A stretch of 8,412 nt of DNA from Chloroflexota bacterium (GCA_020346965.1 CP070793.1:93567-101978), one strand, 5' to 3'. Positions 1 to 6,103 are shown, counted from the stretch's first letter. Program-made: numbers and translations. Notes: generated by a model from the letters alone, not told the origin.

Positions 1-509
1 CCTATGGCAGGACCGGCAGCCCAGCCCGCGTTAGCCCCTATACGGAGTATTCCATATGCTTCCGTCAGTTTCTCTTTCGGCGTAAAGTCTGCCACCATGG
101 CTTGGATGACAGGATGTGTAGTAGTGAGTATTAAGCGACTGGCAATGTAGACAACGGCAATAGTCCACACGGGAGCTGAAATCCCAATAAGAGCAGCGAG
201 TCCTGAAAACAAAAAAACACCTACTGCAGTACCTATAAGTAGAATGGGACGCCGACCAAATCTATCTGAAAGTGCTCCCCCAAGTGCCTGACTGGCGGCT
301 GAGCAAAGCCCAGCAGCCAGTATGATCGTTCCAACCAGAGTCATGGAAAGACCTCTATCCTGATAAAGATGCAGACTCAGAAACGGTATACAAATGGAGA
401 AACCGATGGCTATGAAAAACTGAGTGGTGGTCACGAGCCATAGTTCACGCCCAAATCGGTGAAAGACATTCCGTAATGAGTTGTTAGCTTTTCCTGGCAA
501 TTCTTCCAT
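1..509 (-). CDS. MFS transporter, N-terminal part (runs off the window)
   Basis: Reading the minus strand from the ATG at 509 gives 169 codons open to the window edge. The protein has a polar start (MEELPGKANN), a first membrane helix at about residues 24-48 (LWLVTTTQFF...), a second at about 57-75, then the MFS loop 2-3 signature motif A, GGALSDRFGRRPILL, at residues 77-91 with the conserved G, D82, R83, G85 and R86-R87. Two more hydrophobic helices follow at about 88-110 and 113-130. This is a proton-coupled inner-membrane exporter or importer of the 12- or 14-helix MFS type; motif A and the compact start fit the drug:H+ antiporter branch, but the substrate cannot be read from this half. 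An in-frame TAA two codons upstream fixes the earliest start. No good SD precedes the ATG. The gene is divergent from the methyltransferase at 754. Confidence 0.9.
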   Translation of the reverse strand, partial: MEELPGKANNSLRNVFHRFGRELWLVTTTQFFIAIGFSICIPFLSLHLYQDRGLSMTLVGTIILAAGLCSAASQALGGALSDRFGRRPILLIGTAVGVFLFSGLAALIGISAPVWTIAVVYIASRLILTTTHPVIQAMVADFTPKEKLTEAYGILRIGANAGWAAGPAI

Positions 510-527
510 GGCTTACGCCAAACACCT

Positions 528-533
528 ATTATA
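528..533 (-). promoter_or_regulatory. -10 hexamer of MFS gene promoter
   Basis: The minus strand reads a perfect TATAAT ending 18 bases before the MFS start codon. No good TTGACA-like -35 lies 16-18 bases upstream (the best-placed hexamer is CAGGCA), so the promoter may be activator-dependent. The predicted 5' leader is only about 12 bases, consistent with the missing SD and near-leaderless translation. Confidence 0.45.
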
Positions 534-753
534 ACCTTTTGGGGTCCGTTTGCCTGCTAGCCTGACTAATGAGCCCCTGCGGCACTATGGATGGAGGGCA
601 GTAGTAGGCTACGCCATCAGAATACGCACGCTGAATGGCATGGGTTCTGTGTTGTTGCGGAACCGTAATCCATATTTAAGTGTTGCACAAGTTAGCGGGA
701 GGTTCAATAGCCACCCTCACAACAAGCCCAATATGCTGACGGAGACGCGATAG

Positions 754-1548
754 ATGCAGAGAGTGTACAATGACTTAGATATGGATAGGTCAGTTGATTA
801 CGATGCTATTGCCGAGGTATACGATTGTCGCTATGACCGCAGCGACTACGGACCGGTATTGCAGCTATTGCTCCGTTTTGTGCGCGGGAGTAGACACGTG
901 CTGGAGGTAGGTTGCGGTACCGGGTATTGGCTACAAGCGCTGAGACGCCAGGGATGCGATGTTGTGGGTTTGGATCCCTCAATCAATATGTTGCGGATTG
1001 CCAGGCGGAAGTCGCGCCAGCCATCGTTCATTAAGGCATGTGCAGAGGCAATACCCTGCCGCCAAACATTCTTTGATCGGGTATTCTGCGTAAATTCCTT
1101 CCACCACTTCGTTGATAAGAGAAGATTCTTAACAGAGGCCCATCGCCTCCTACGTCCTGGTGGGGGCATCATGATAGTTGGACTAGATCCCCATACGGGT
1201 TTGGATCGTTGGTGGATCTACGATTACTTTCGTCAAGTCATTGAGATGAACAAGAGGAGATACCCATCAGCGGGCCAAATGAGGAATCTGATGGCAGCGT
1301 ACGGTTTCGTAAGCATCAGCACAGCGGAAGCTCTTCACATGCCGTTGCAGATATCCGCCCGTTCGGCTCTTGAGACTGGTCGACTAGCCAAGACCACGAC
1401 TTCTCAGTTATCTTTGCTAACCGACGACGAATATGACGAAGGCATGAGACGTCTCAGGGCGGATATCGATGCCAGCGAAGGACAAGGTAGGGCCCTCACT
1501 ATCGGAGCAGACCTGCGTCTTTATGCGACCATCGGGTGGCCTGAGTGA
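754..1548 (+). CDS. class I SAM-dependent methyltransferase
   Basis: 264-residue protein of the Methyltransf_11 type. Motif I is VLEVGCGTG at residues 49-57 (SAM-binding glycine loop). An acidic residue ends strand 2 in VVGLDPS (D74), and FDRVFCVNSFHHF at 107-119 and RLLRPGG at 131-137 are the usual motifs IV-VI. The C-terminal 120 residues (from GLDPHTGLDRWW) show no motif I recognise and probably carry the substrate pocket. The enzyme moves a methyl group from S-adenosylmethionine to an unknown, probably small-molecule, acceptor in the cytosol. The ATG at 754 is chosen because GGAGA at 741-745 is 8 bases upstream; the in-frame ATG at 781 has no SD. It is divergent from an MFS exporter and followed by a deaminase and an acetyltransferase, which suggests modification of a drug-like compound, but that is inference. 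Confidence 0.88.
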   Translation: MQRVYNDLDMDRSVDYDAIAEVYDCRYDRSDYGPVLQLLLRFVRGSRHVLEVGCGTGYWLQALRRQGCDVVGLDPSINMLRIARRKSRQPSFIKACAEAIPCRQTFFDRVFCVNSFHHFVDKRRFLTEAHRLLRPGGGIMIVGLDPHTGLDRWWIYDYFRQVIEMNKRRYPSAGQMRNLMAAYGFVSISTAEALHMPLQISARSALETGRLAKTTTSQLSLLTDDEYDEGMRRLRADIDASEGQGRALTIGADLRLYATIGWPE

Positions 1549-1734
1549 TCGCGTTTGCCATTGACCGAGGCTAGCGGCAATCATCTGCATTGGCGAGCCT
1601 GCGCAATAGAAGACCGTTGTGTTATCCAACGATTCTGACTATTGCTCAGTCAAGTTCGCCAATTTGTGCAACCACAGCCTTCTACTGTATCATGCAGCAA
1701 ATAGCAGTGTGATTTCAGTTAGGTAGGAGAGAAC

Positions 1735-2127
1735 TTGGATACGACCACAGCACAGTTGATTACAGCAGCCAAGTCTGTATGTGGGAGGTTTCAATTAACA
1801 GACGATTTCTCTGCCGGTTCCGTCGGCGCAGCGATTCTGACTGCGGAAGGAAGTATTTATACCGGGATCTGTATCGACCTAGGTTGTGGGCTGGGTTTTT
1901 GCGCGGAAGCTGCTGCAATGGCTGAAATGCTGAAACACAGAGAGACGCATATCAGTGTTGTTGTAGCCGTATCCAAGGACTGCATCTTACCGCCCTGTGG
2001 CCGGTGCCGGGAGATGATGGTTCAGCTTGACGTCCGCAATCTTGACTGCCAGGTAATCGTTGGGGAAGACGAGGTCGCCCGTTTGCGAGTACTTCTCCCC
2101 AAACACTGGCTAGTACAATCTGCTTAA
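1735..2127 (+). CDS. cytidine deaminase family protein, blasticidin-S-deaminase-like
   Basis: 130-residue zinc deaminase of the CDA fold. The catalytic signature is complete: C56-A57-E58 (zinc ligand plus proton-shuttling glutamate) and P87-C88-G89-R90-C91 (two more zinc ligands). The PCGRCRE...L stretch and the VARLRVLLPKHW tail resemble blasticidin S deaminase more than housekeeping cytidine deaminase, and the length matches that group. Such enzymes hydrolyse the 4-amino group of a cytosine ring in a nucleoside or nucleoside antibiotic. The start is TTG at 1735 with GGAG at 1726-1729, 5 bases away; no ATG fits the N-terminus. It stands alone between a methyltransferase and an acetyltransferase with spacers of 186 and 200 bases. 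An ordinary salvage deaminase is the alternative; the sequence does not settle the substrate. Confidence 0.85.
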   Translation: MDTTTAQLITAAKSVCGRFQLTDDFSAGSVGAAILTAEGSIYTGICIDLGCGLGFCAEAAAMAEMLKHRETHISVVVAVSKDCILPPCGRCREMMVQLDVRNLDCQVIVGEDEVARLRVLLPKHWLVQSA

Positions 2128-2179
2128 CAATGAATCATTTTGCCGTTTCCCGTTACTGTCGAGCGGCCATAACGACCCG

Positions 2180-2208
2180 TTGATCAAAGGTTAAATCAGT
2201 AATAGAAT
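2180..2208 (+). promoter_or_regulatory. sigma70-type promoter for the acetyltransferase
   Basis: TTGATC at 2180-2185 and TAGAAT at 2203-2208 are separated by exactly 17 bases (4/6 and 5/6 matches to consensus). The predicted transcription start is about 2214-2216, the first base of the inverted repeat described next, giving a leader of about 113 bases before the start codon at 2328. Confidence 0.5.
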
Positions 2209-2213
2209 GAACC

Positions 2214-2271
2214 TACCGGATGCCCTGATGTTTCCTGGAGACCCCTGTAGAAAATCTCCTTACATCCGGTA
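2214..2271 (+). promoter_or_regulatory. inverted-repeat leader hairpin upstream of the acetyltransferase
   Basis: TACCGGATG (2214-2222) is mirrored perfectly by CATCCGGTA (2263-2271), closing a 40-base interior. Inside, GGAGA (2237-2241) can pair with TCTCC (2255-2259). In RNA this would be a two-part hairpin at the very 5' end of the predicted transcript. There is no U-tract after it, so it is not a standard terminator; it could be an mRNA-stabilising or regulatory leader, or an operator in DNA. It matches no riboswitch class I know. Confidence 0.45.
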
Positions 2272-2327
2272 TGGCCCGCGCGTGGGACCGGTCTGCAGGT
2301 AGAACTGAAGGAGGACGGCACGAAGAC

Positions 2328-3212
2328 ATGAGACTTCAACCGTATCGCAAGAGGGTTCTACCGAAGATGCTGAGCCTTTTGAATGAAGCTAAGGCCGGAT
2401 CATACGAGTTCATCCCCTATGGCGAGGAGAGCCTCCAGGCAGAGCTGAAAGGAGCGAGCTTAGTCCTGCTGGCCACCGATGACCAGGACCACATCACCGG
2501 GTTTGCGTACCTGAGTCTAGAGTGGTATGGTGAGACCGTCACACTGCATGTCCTGCCTGGTCCAGGGCAGTGGAAGGCTGGGGGTCTGCTGCTCTCTGTT
2601 CTCGAACCGCGGAACCAAACCGACGAGTTGAGTACATTGGTGGATACACCCGACCATGAGCGGCTTGGTTTCTTTCTGGAGAGGGGGTATCGCTCTGACA
2701 GCAGCCTCTACCAGATGACCGCGGACCTTGACCATCGGCGACGCCGACGGCGTCTGCCGGCAGGCTGCACCATTGGCAGTCTAAGAACAGATGAGGAGGA
2801 GGTATTCATACAAGTGGCAAACACCGCATACACCGCAGAGCGACTGCGGCCCGGGATTCTGGCCCAGTGGCAAGCCCGGGATCCGGATTTCAGCACCGAT
2901 TGGGTTCAGGTTGCCCGATGTGATGGGAAACTTGTGGCTACTGTTGTAGCCCGCTCGGACGGAGAGTACAACGAGTACTTCCGCTCCAATCGGGGTTATC
3001 TTGGCCCTGCGGCTACTCTCCCAAGCTACCGAGGGAAAGGTCTGAGTCAAGCCCTCACTACCCGGGCCATGGATTTCCTTCGCGAGCGAGGTATGGGCAC
3101 AGTCTGCCTATACACCTGGGAGGGGAATCAGTCCGCGCTGAGACTCGCGACGAACCTGGGATTCCGTGTGGCGCATGAATGGAAAATCCTCAGCAAGAAG
3201 ATACGGGGATAG
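2328..3212 (+). CDS. tandem-GNAT family N-acetyltransferase
   Basis: 294 residues from the ATG at 2328. The C-terminal half (about 145-290) is a clear GNAT domain: strand 4 GYLGPAATLP (223-232), the acetyl-CoA pyrophosphate loop YRGKGLSQAL (234-243, the R/Q-x-x-G-x-G/A motif), then helix 4 and the motif-B stretch NQSALRLATNLGFR (267-280). The N-terminal half (1-133) looks like a degenerate GNAT copy (FAYLSLEW, then FFLERGYRSDSSLYQM resembling the family's end), without the CoA loop. An arginine-rich linker (residues 137-142) joins them. Mycothiol-synthase-like enzymes share this double layout. It should transfer acetyl from acetyl-CoA to an amine. AAGGAGG at 2308-2314 is 13 bases before this ATG, longer than usual; the frame is open back to an ATG at 2271, but that start lies in the leader inverted repeat and has no SD. 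Substrate unknown; the deaminase and exporter nearby suggest drug inactivation. Confidence 0.85.
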   Translation: MRLQPYRKRVLPKMLSLLNEAKAGSYEFIPYGEESLQAELKGASLVLLATDDQDHITGFAYLSLEWYGETVTLHVLPGPGQWKAGGLLLSVLEPRNQTDELSTLVDTPDHERLGFFLERGYRSDSSLYQMTADLDHRRRRRRLPAGCTIGSLRTDEEEVFIQVANTAYTAERLRPGILAQWQARDPDFSTDWVQVARCDGKLVATVVARSDGEYNEYFRSNRGYLGPAATLPSYRGKGLSQALTTRAMDFLRERGMGTVCLYTWEGNQSALRLATNLGFRVAHEWKILSKKIRG

Positions 3213-3292
3213 TATTCAGGAAGCCTCACGGCACGTGGACCGAAGAGAGTGAAATCGCACGTCAGCTTACTTTGCTGCTCCATCACACAATG

Positions 3293-3315
3293 TAGCGTTT
3301 TGTGACTCCTTAGCT
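3293..3315 (+). repeat. copy a of a short TAGCGTTTTG repeat
   Basis: TAGCGTTTTG at 3293-3302 recurs at 7047 and 8089. This copy continues with a CTCC then TTAGCT end (3307-3315) that is also found in the 7047 copy. Each copy lies 30-165 bases downstream of a stop codon. Confidence 0.4.
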
Positions 3316-3340
3316 CTATAGGAGGTCTTGGACACCGCAA

Positions 3341-3383
3341 CCTCTTGATAGCTGCTCACTAGTGATATAATAGTCCCAAGAGG
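3341..3383 (+). promoter_or_regulatory. promoter with palindromic operator in its spacer
   Basis: TTGATA (3345-3350) and a perfect TATAAT (3366-3371) are 15 bases apart. The ten spacer bases next to the -10 are a perfect palindrome, TCACTAGTGA (3356-3365). The whole unit is bracketed by a 7-bp inverted repeat, CCTCTTG (3341-3347) and CAAGAGG (3377-3383). A repressor dimer on the palindrome would block RNA polymerase directly. Just past the predicted start, TACAC (3390-3394) and GTGTA (3401-3405) can form a small leader hairpin. It points at the 312-aa gene, about 265 bases downstream, across a pseudogene relic. Confidence 0.5.
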
Positions 3384-3462
3384 CTCATCTACACGAAGAA
3401 GTGTAACTACGTTTCTGATTGCAGTAGCCTCAATTGACGGGATGCCAGGCTGTGGTAACTGA

Positions 3463-3651
3463 CGTCATCTTGTTCGGTTTGACCCCACTATCGCCAGCAC
3501 CAGTGGAGGGCCGGTGACCACCCCTAGCGAGGAGACGTCTACCTGTGAAGGGCGAACGCCGGTCAATCTGGTGGCCGCTCCAGACGCTGGATATCGTTTT
3601 GCCAAATGGAGTAGCGGCGCTGAGCATCTCGGAAAGAGAAGAGGAAAATGA
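3463..3651 (+). pseudogene. relic of a divergent InlB B-repeat (surface/adhesin) domain
   Basis: One frame stays open from the stop at 3460-3462 to the TGA at 3649-3651 and reads FDPTIASTSGGPVTTPSE at 3478-3531, then PVNLVAAPDAGYRFAKWS at 3559-3612. This matches the hallmark layout of divergent InlB B-repeats: a TIxSTxGGxVTTP opening, a short turn, then VNLVAxPxxGYRFxxW. Family members are extracellular beta-grasp repeats in large secreted or anchored proteins. Here the segment after the tryptophan (normally a G-D-V turn and a long strand) is replaced by unrelated sequence, there is no start codon with an SD, and no signal peptide, so it is a leftover fragment rather than a gene. Its stop overlaps the ATG of the next gene in an ATGA arrangement, probably by chance. 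Confidence 0.6.
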
Positions 3652-4586
3652 AGTCACCCGTCTTCAGAGAACTATTTGAAGTCGAAACGGCTCTTAAGCT
3701 GGTCTTCCTAGCGAAGGCCTACGAAGATTCGTCACGAGACATTTGGGATAAGCTCTGCTGCACTCAAGACTGGGTTGGTCTTCTAAGAAGGGAGAAGCAG
3801 ACACTATCGGAGATAAATGGAATTCCTCCGACTGAACTCGCTTGGTTAGATCTTGTCAACTTGTACGGGTACATGATTGGAGAGCAAGTTTTCACTATGC
3901 GGGCGCTTGGTCTCGCAGACGAACTGAGCAAACTCCCCGGCAACCATCCCTATCGTTTTGCGCTCGGAACCCTGAAGGGCTTTGACAAGGCAGTTGAAGG
4001 ACGAGGACGCCTAGCATCATATTATGCCACCTACGCAATTGAGGGAGTATGCACCTTCTCCTACGTTGCATTAAGAAGCCACACAATTCGACAGGAGACA
4101 AGAAGTAGACTGATGAAAGAGCTGAGCTGTCCGCTTGCAGACAGGGGCAAGGATATAGCCCTGAGAGAAAAAGAAGCTGTGAAACAAATCCGCGTGCTGG
4201 AAGAATACCTTAGAAGCAGTGATTCCATCGTACTTGATGAGTCCAACACGTGCGTTGTGCTCAGGCACCTGAAAGCTATAGTCTCTGACATGCTTCCGAG
4301 CATTAAAAAGTGGATCTATTTGACCTATGCAGAGGCAAGTAAGGAACATGCCCGAGCAGTAACAAGGATGAGCACAAGATTCTCATTCCCGGTATTGGTC
4401 TGTCCGGATTTCGCAGTTGAAGAAAAAGGCGAAATCAGGGTTGAACGGCTTCATATTCCGGAATCGTTCCACGAGAAGGACGGACCACGAGAGGAGACGT
4501 CAGTCTTCATCGTGACTCGGATACTCCCTGAGATAGAAAACGAGGAACACAAGGAACTAATCAACCGATTATCTGTGCTGCAATGA
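3648..4586 (+). CDS. hypothetical protein, 312 aa
   Basis: No family recognised. The ATG at 3648 has GAGG only 3 bases upstream within a purine-rich run (3631-3647); there is no better start nearby. The protein is soluble-looking, without signal peptide or membrane helix, and mostly helical by composition. Features: an amphipathic N-terminus (ELFEVETALKLVFLAKAYEDS), a tryptophan-rich patch at 33-67, a basic-acidic coiled-coil-like segment at about 145-190 (RQETRSRLMKELS, then REKEAVKQIRVLEEYL), a HLKAIVSDMLPSIKKWIYL helix at 207-225 and a more beta-like end (FSFPVLVCPDF, RVERLHI, SVFIVTRILPEI). There is no catalytic motif. It lies alone between gene debris, which fits a mobile or accessory gene. 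The promoter-operator at 3341-3383 is the best candidate control site. Confidence 0.75.
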   Translation: MKSPVFRELFEVETALKLVFLAKAYEDSSRDIWDKLCCTQDWVGLLRREKQTLSEINGIPPTELAWLDLVNLYGYMIGEQVFTMRALGLADELSKLPGNHPYRFALGTLKGFDKAVEGRGRLASYYATYAIEGVCTFSYVALRSHTIRQETRSRLMKELSCPLADRGKDIALREKEAVKQIRVLEEYLRSSDSIVLDESNTCVVLRHLKAIVSDMLPSIKKWIYLTYAEASKEHARAVTRMSTRFSFPVLVCPDFAVEEKGEIRVERLHIPESFHEKDGPREETSVFIVTRILPEIENEEHKELINRLSVLQ

Positions 4587-4685
4587 TTGTGTTGAGCCCC
4601 ACGACGATATATGCCACAATCGGCTGCTAAACTCCTCGTTGCGACCTGAGGCTCCTAGAGACGTCTGCTGAGAAGGGGCGATTCA

Positions 4686-4859
4686 ATGAGAGTTCTTATC
4701 CTTGCCACCTGGAGGGTGCCTCCCGGGCCGGTGGCTACCATCTGCCAAATCCCGCCGGGTCGTATATCAGGAAGCCTGTCAGAACCTTGCCCAGGGCATC
4801 AACGCTGCAGTCCGTGTACTGAGAGCCGCAGGCAGAACTCAGATTGGCCTCATCGATAG
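4686..4859 (+). pseudogene. truncated gene start (57 codons), function unknown
   Basis: An ATG at 4686 has AAGGGG (4673-4678) 7 bases upstream, a good SD. The first residues, MRVLILATWRVPPGP, look like the first beta strand of a Rossmann-type protein, but the reading frame then turns Pro/Cys/Ser-rich (SPCTESRRQNSDWPHR) and stops. The later part overlaps a better coding-like frame on the other strand (4735-4974). The simplest reading is a gene start cut off near 4735 by a rearrangement. It could also be chance. Confidence 0.25.
4704..4735. repeat. strong two-tier inverted repeat (hairpin)
   Basis: GCCACC (4704-4709) pairs with GGTGGC (4730-4735), and inside it GGAGG (4711-4715) pairs with CCTCC (4719-4723) around a 3-base loop. 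It is G+C-rich, with no T-run on either side, so it is not a typical intrinsic terminator. It lies at the junction between the plus-strand gene start (4686) and the minus-strand fragment (4735-4974). Confidence 0.4.
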
Positions 4860-4974
4860 CCACAGCACTGTCTGACAGGGCCCCACCGTCCCAATACATA
4901 ATCGAGTACAGGAGCGACCCCGGGTAGGCGAGTGCTGAACGCGTAGGCTCCTGTCCCACATCAAACGGGCACAC
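4735..4974 (-). pseudogene. coding-like fragment, 79 codons, function unknown
   Basis: The minus-strand frame from a GTG at 4974 to a TAG at 4735 has coding-like features: third positions are rich in G and C, and the protein composition is ordinary (ALAYPGSLLYSIMYWDG, then SACGSQYTDCSVDALGKVL). No SD precedes the GTG and the frame is closed by a TAG five codons further upstream. I recognise no family. Two cysteines in the middle and aromatic-rich strands suggest a piece of an exported protein. It is most likely an internal or C-terminal remnant of a longer gene, flanked by the hairpin at 4704-4735 and dispersed repeat R1. Confidence 0.35.
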
Positions 4975-5036
4975 TGAACGGCAAGAGTTCTATGTTATTG
5001 TGTTACCGCAATCCGGTTGGCATTCCGCGGACAAAA

Positions 5037-5118
5037 CAGGATTCTGGGCGTGCTTACCTAATCCTGCTGCAAAACGAAGCTAAAATATGCCCGTTTATTG
5101 TGACCATGCCAACAGCAT
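5037..5118 (+). repeat. dispersed repeat R1 (82 bp)
   Basis: First of three same-orientation copies. It begins CAGGATTCTGGGCGTG and ends TGTGACCATGCCAACAGCAT. It matches R3 (8008-8089) at 72 of 82 positions and R2 (6104-6183) at 72 of 80, without gaps. In this copy CAGGATT (5037-5043) and AATCCTG (5060-5066) form a 7-bp inverted repeat that is weaker in the other copies. It lies 65 bases past the stop of the minus-strand secreted-protein gene. Confidence 0.8.
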
Positions 5119-5183
5119 CCTATCCCCGATACCCAACATCACTAGCGTAGGTGCCGTGACCCGTTGCAGCCGGACCAGGATTG

Positions 5184-5711
5184 CTATCGTTTCGCGTCAA
5201 GCTGTATTTCAGTAACCTCAGTCGAGTAGGCTTCGATCCCGCCAACTACCAGAAACAGTCCCATGCCGATATCCATCAGAGTCCCGCCTTCAATGAACAC
5301 AAATTTCACATGCAGTTCGGTTTGGCCGTATTCTATGAGGGGCGCTACCTGCTCAACCAGAACCTTCATATTGCAGTTCCCGTTGCCCTTTTCGTCTGTC
5401 TGCAGGTCGAAACCAGTATAAAGCGGAGCCCACGCAGGAATCTGTCCAAGAAGCGACTCTTGAAACTCCCGAACCAGATGATATGTCGTGTTAGGCTTGG
5501 CGCCATTCAGGGTGTACTCTTCCACCGCAAAGACGCTTGTTCCGTCGGCGTGGATGTTCACCACCATGCCGTTGCGAAGCGGATACCCTGCTGCTACACT
5601 ATGCACAGGCAGCAACTCGGTGTGGTAGGCCTGGTCAGCGAGAGCCGTCCCGGCAGAGAACGATAACAGGGCGATGACGATTGCTGTTGAGATAAGCAAA
5701 ATCCTTTTCAT
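5184..5711 (-). CDS. secreted protein of unknown function, 175 aa
   Basis: The N-terminus is a textbook signal peptide: MKR, a hydrophobic core LLISTAIVIALLSFSAG (5-21), then ALA before D26, a signal peptidase I site. The mature part (about 150 residues) looks like a beta sandwich. It has LNGAKPNTTYHLV at 68-80, followed by a FDLQTDEKGNGNC stretch (101-113). That LxGAxPNTTY...TDxxGNG layout is seen in small exported proteins of the CHRD or Ig-like type, but I cannot name the family. The C-terminal half is hydrophobic and Gly-rich (MDIGMGLFLVVGGIEAYS). There is one cysteine, so no disulfide. The start is certain: AAGGAGG sits 5 bases before the ATG at 5711. A 161-codon frame on the opposite strand is its shadow. 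Confidence 0.8.
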   Translation of the reverse strand: MKRILLISTAIVIALLSFSAGTALADQAYHTELLPVHSVAAGYPLRNGMVVNIHADGTSVFAVEEYTLNGAKPNTTYHLVREFQESLLGQIPAWAPLYTGFDLQTDEKGNGNCNMKVLVEQVAPLIEYGQTELHVKFVFIEGGTLMDIGMGLFLVVGGIEAYSTEVTEIQLDAKR

Positions 5712-5741
5712 TTGATCCTCCTTTTTCTTTTCACTCCATTT

Positions 5742-5822
5742 CCTGTCAATCTCACGGGCTGTTTACGCTGGGATTTTCCATTTTACGAACCTCCCTGTCA
5801 ACCTTTTTGGCTCAGTTTGACA
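5742..5822. repeat. CCTGTCAA repeat cluster, possible insertion-sequence end
   Basis: CCTGTCAA occurs at 5742-5749 and again at 5794-5801, and an inverted TTGACA at 5817-5822 faces the second copy across 15 bases. Between them lies GGGATTTTCCATTTT (5771-5785). Tandem and inverted TGTCAA-type motifs with GATTTTCCA runs resemble the multi-repeat ends of IS21-family elements as I remember them. No transposase gene is present, so at most this is a solo end. Confidence 0.25.
5773..5801 (-). promoter_or_regulatory. candidate promoter of the secreted-protein gene
   Basis: The minus strand has a perfect TTGACA (5801-5796), a 17-base spacer and GAAAAT (5778-5773, 4/6 to TATAAT). The predicted start is about 55 bases before the ATG. 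The hexamer falls inside the CCTGTCAA repeat cluster, so the promoter may have been brought by it. Confidence 0.35.
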
Positions 5823-5895
5823 TCGATAAACTCCGTGTGGGCCTCGTGTCTCCCTATCTGCTGAGCTGTACACGATCAGAACCACGGGAATAGTC

Positions 5896-5919
5896 TTACC
5901 CACAGTGAATCACCGCCAT
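5896..5919 (-). other. seven-codon ORF with a strong ribosome site (possible leader peptide)
   Basis: AGGAGG (5928-5923) precedes an ATG at 5919 by 3 bases; the frame reads MAVIHCG and stops at 5896. It lies 185 bases upstream of the secreted-protein gene on the same strand. It may be a leader peptide, or the start of a gene lost by frameshift or deletion. There is no attenuator-like stem-loop with a T-run behind it, which weakens the leader idea. Confidence 0.25.
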
Positions 5920-5943
5920 TGTCCTCCTATGAGGTATGGTAAT

Positions 5944-5974
5944 ATTTTACTATATCTACTAAGAGGATTGTCAA
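5944..5974 (-). promoter_or_regulatory. candidate minus-strand promoter with long spacer
   Basis: A perfect TTGACA (5974-5969) is followed 19 bases later by TAAAAT (5949-5944), in an A+T-rich tract. The -10 lies in a near-palindrome, GTAATATTTTAC (5939-5950). Spacers of 19 bases are typical of promoters opened by MerR-type activators, but no MerR gene is in view. Transcription would run over the 7-codon ORF towards the secreted-protein gene. Confidence 0.4.
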
Positions 5975-6103
5975 TACACTAAACTTAACTTTTCTTACCA
6001 AGCAGGGCCTTGTTTTGCGTTGGAAAGGGCGAAATTCCGATTAGGTACGAGTGCGATCACGATGAGGGCCGTCATGGACGACCAGCGTGGACAACCCGGC
6101 CTC

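Noticed and set aside
550..753. 67-codon plus-strand frame from a TTG to just before the methyltransferase
   Set aside because: No SD before the TTG, no recognisable domain, and its composition looks non-coding; the adjacent TAG/ATG is better explained by the methyltransferase's own SD at 741-745.
2271..2327. Longer N-terminus for the acetyltransferase starting at ATG 2271
   Set aside because: That ATG lies on the end of the leader inverted repeat, has no SD, and the extra 19 residues (Arg/Gly-rich) are unlike GNAT starts; AAGGAGG lies downstream of it.
4585..4621. GATTGTG/CACAATC inverted repeat as terminator of the 312-aa gene
   Set aside because: Only 7 bp with a 23-base loop and no T-run behind it; a rho-independent terminator is not supported.
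5181..5666. 161-codon plus-strand frame opposite the secreted protein
   Set aside because: The minus-strand frame has a perfect SD and signal peptide; the plus-strand product has neither and is Arg/His/Cys-rich as expected of an antisense shadow.
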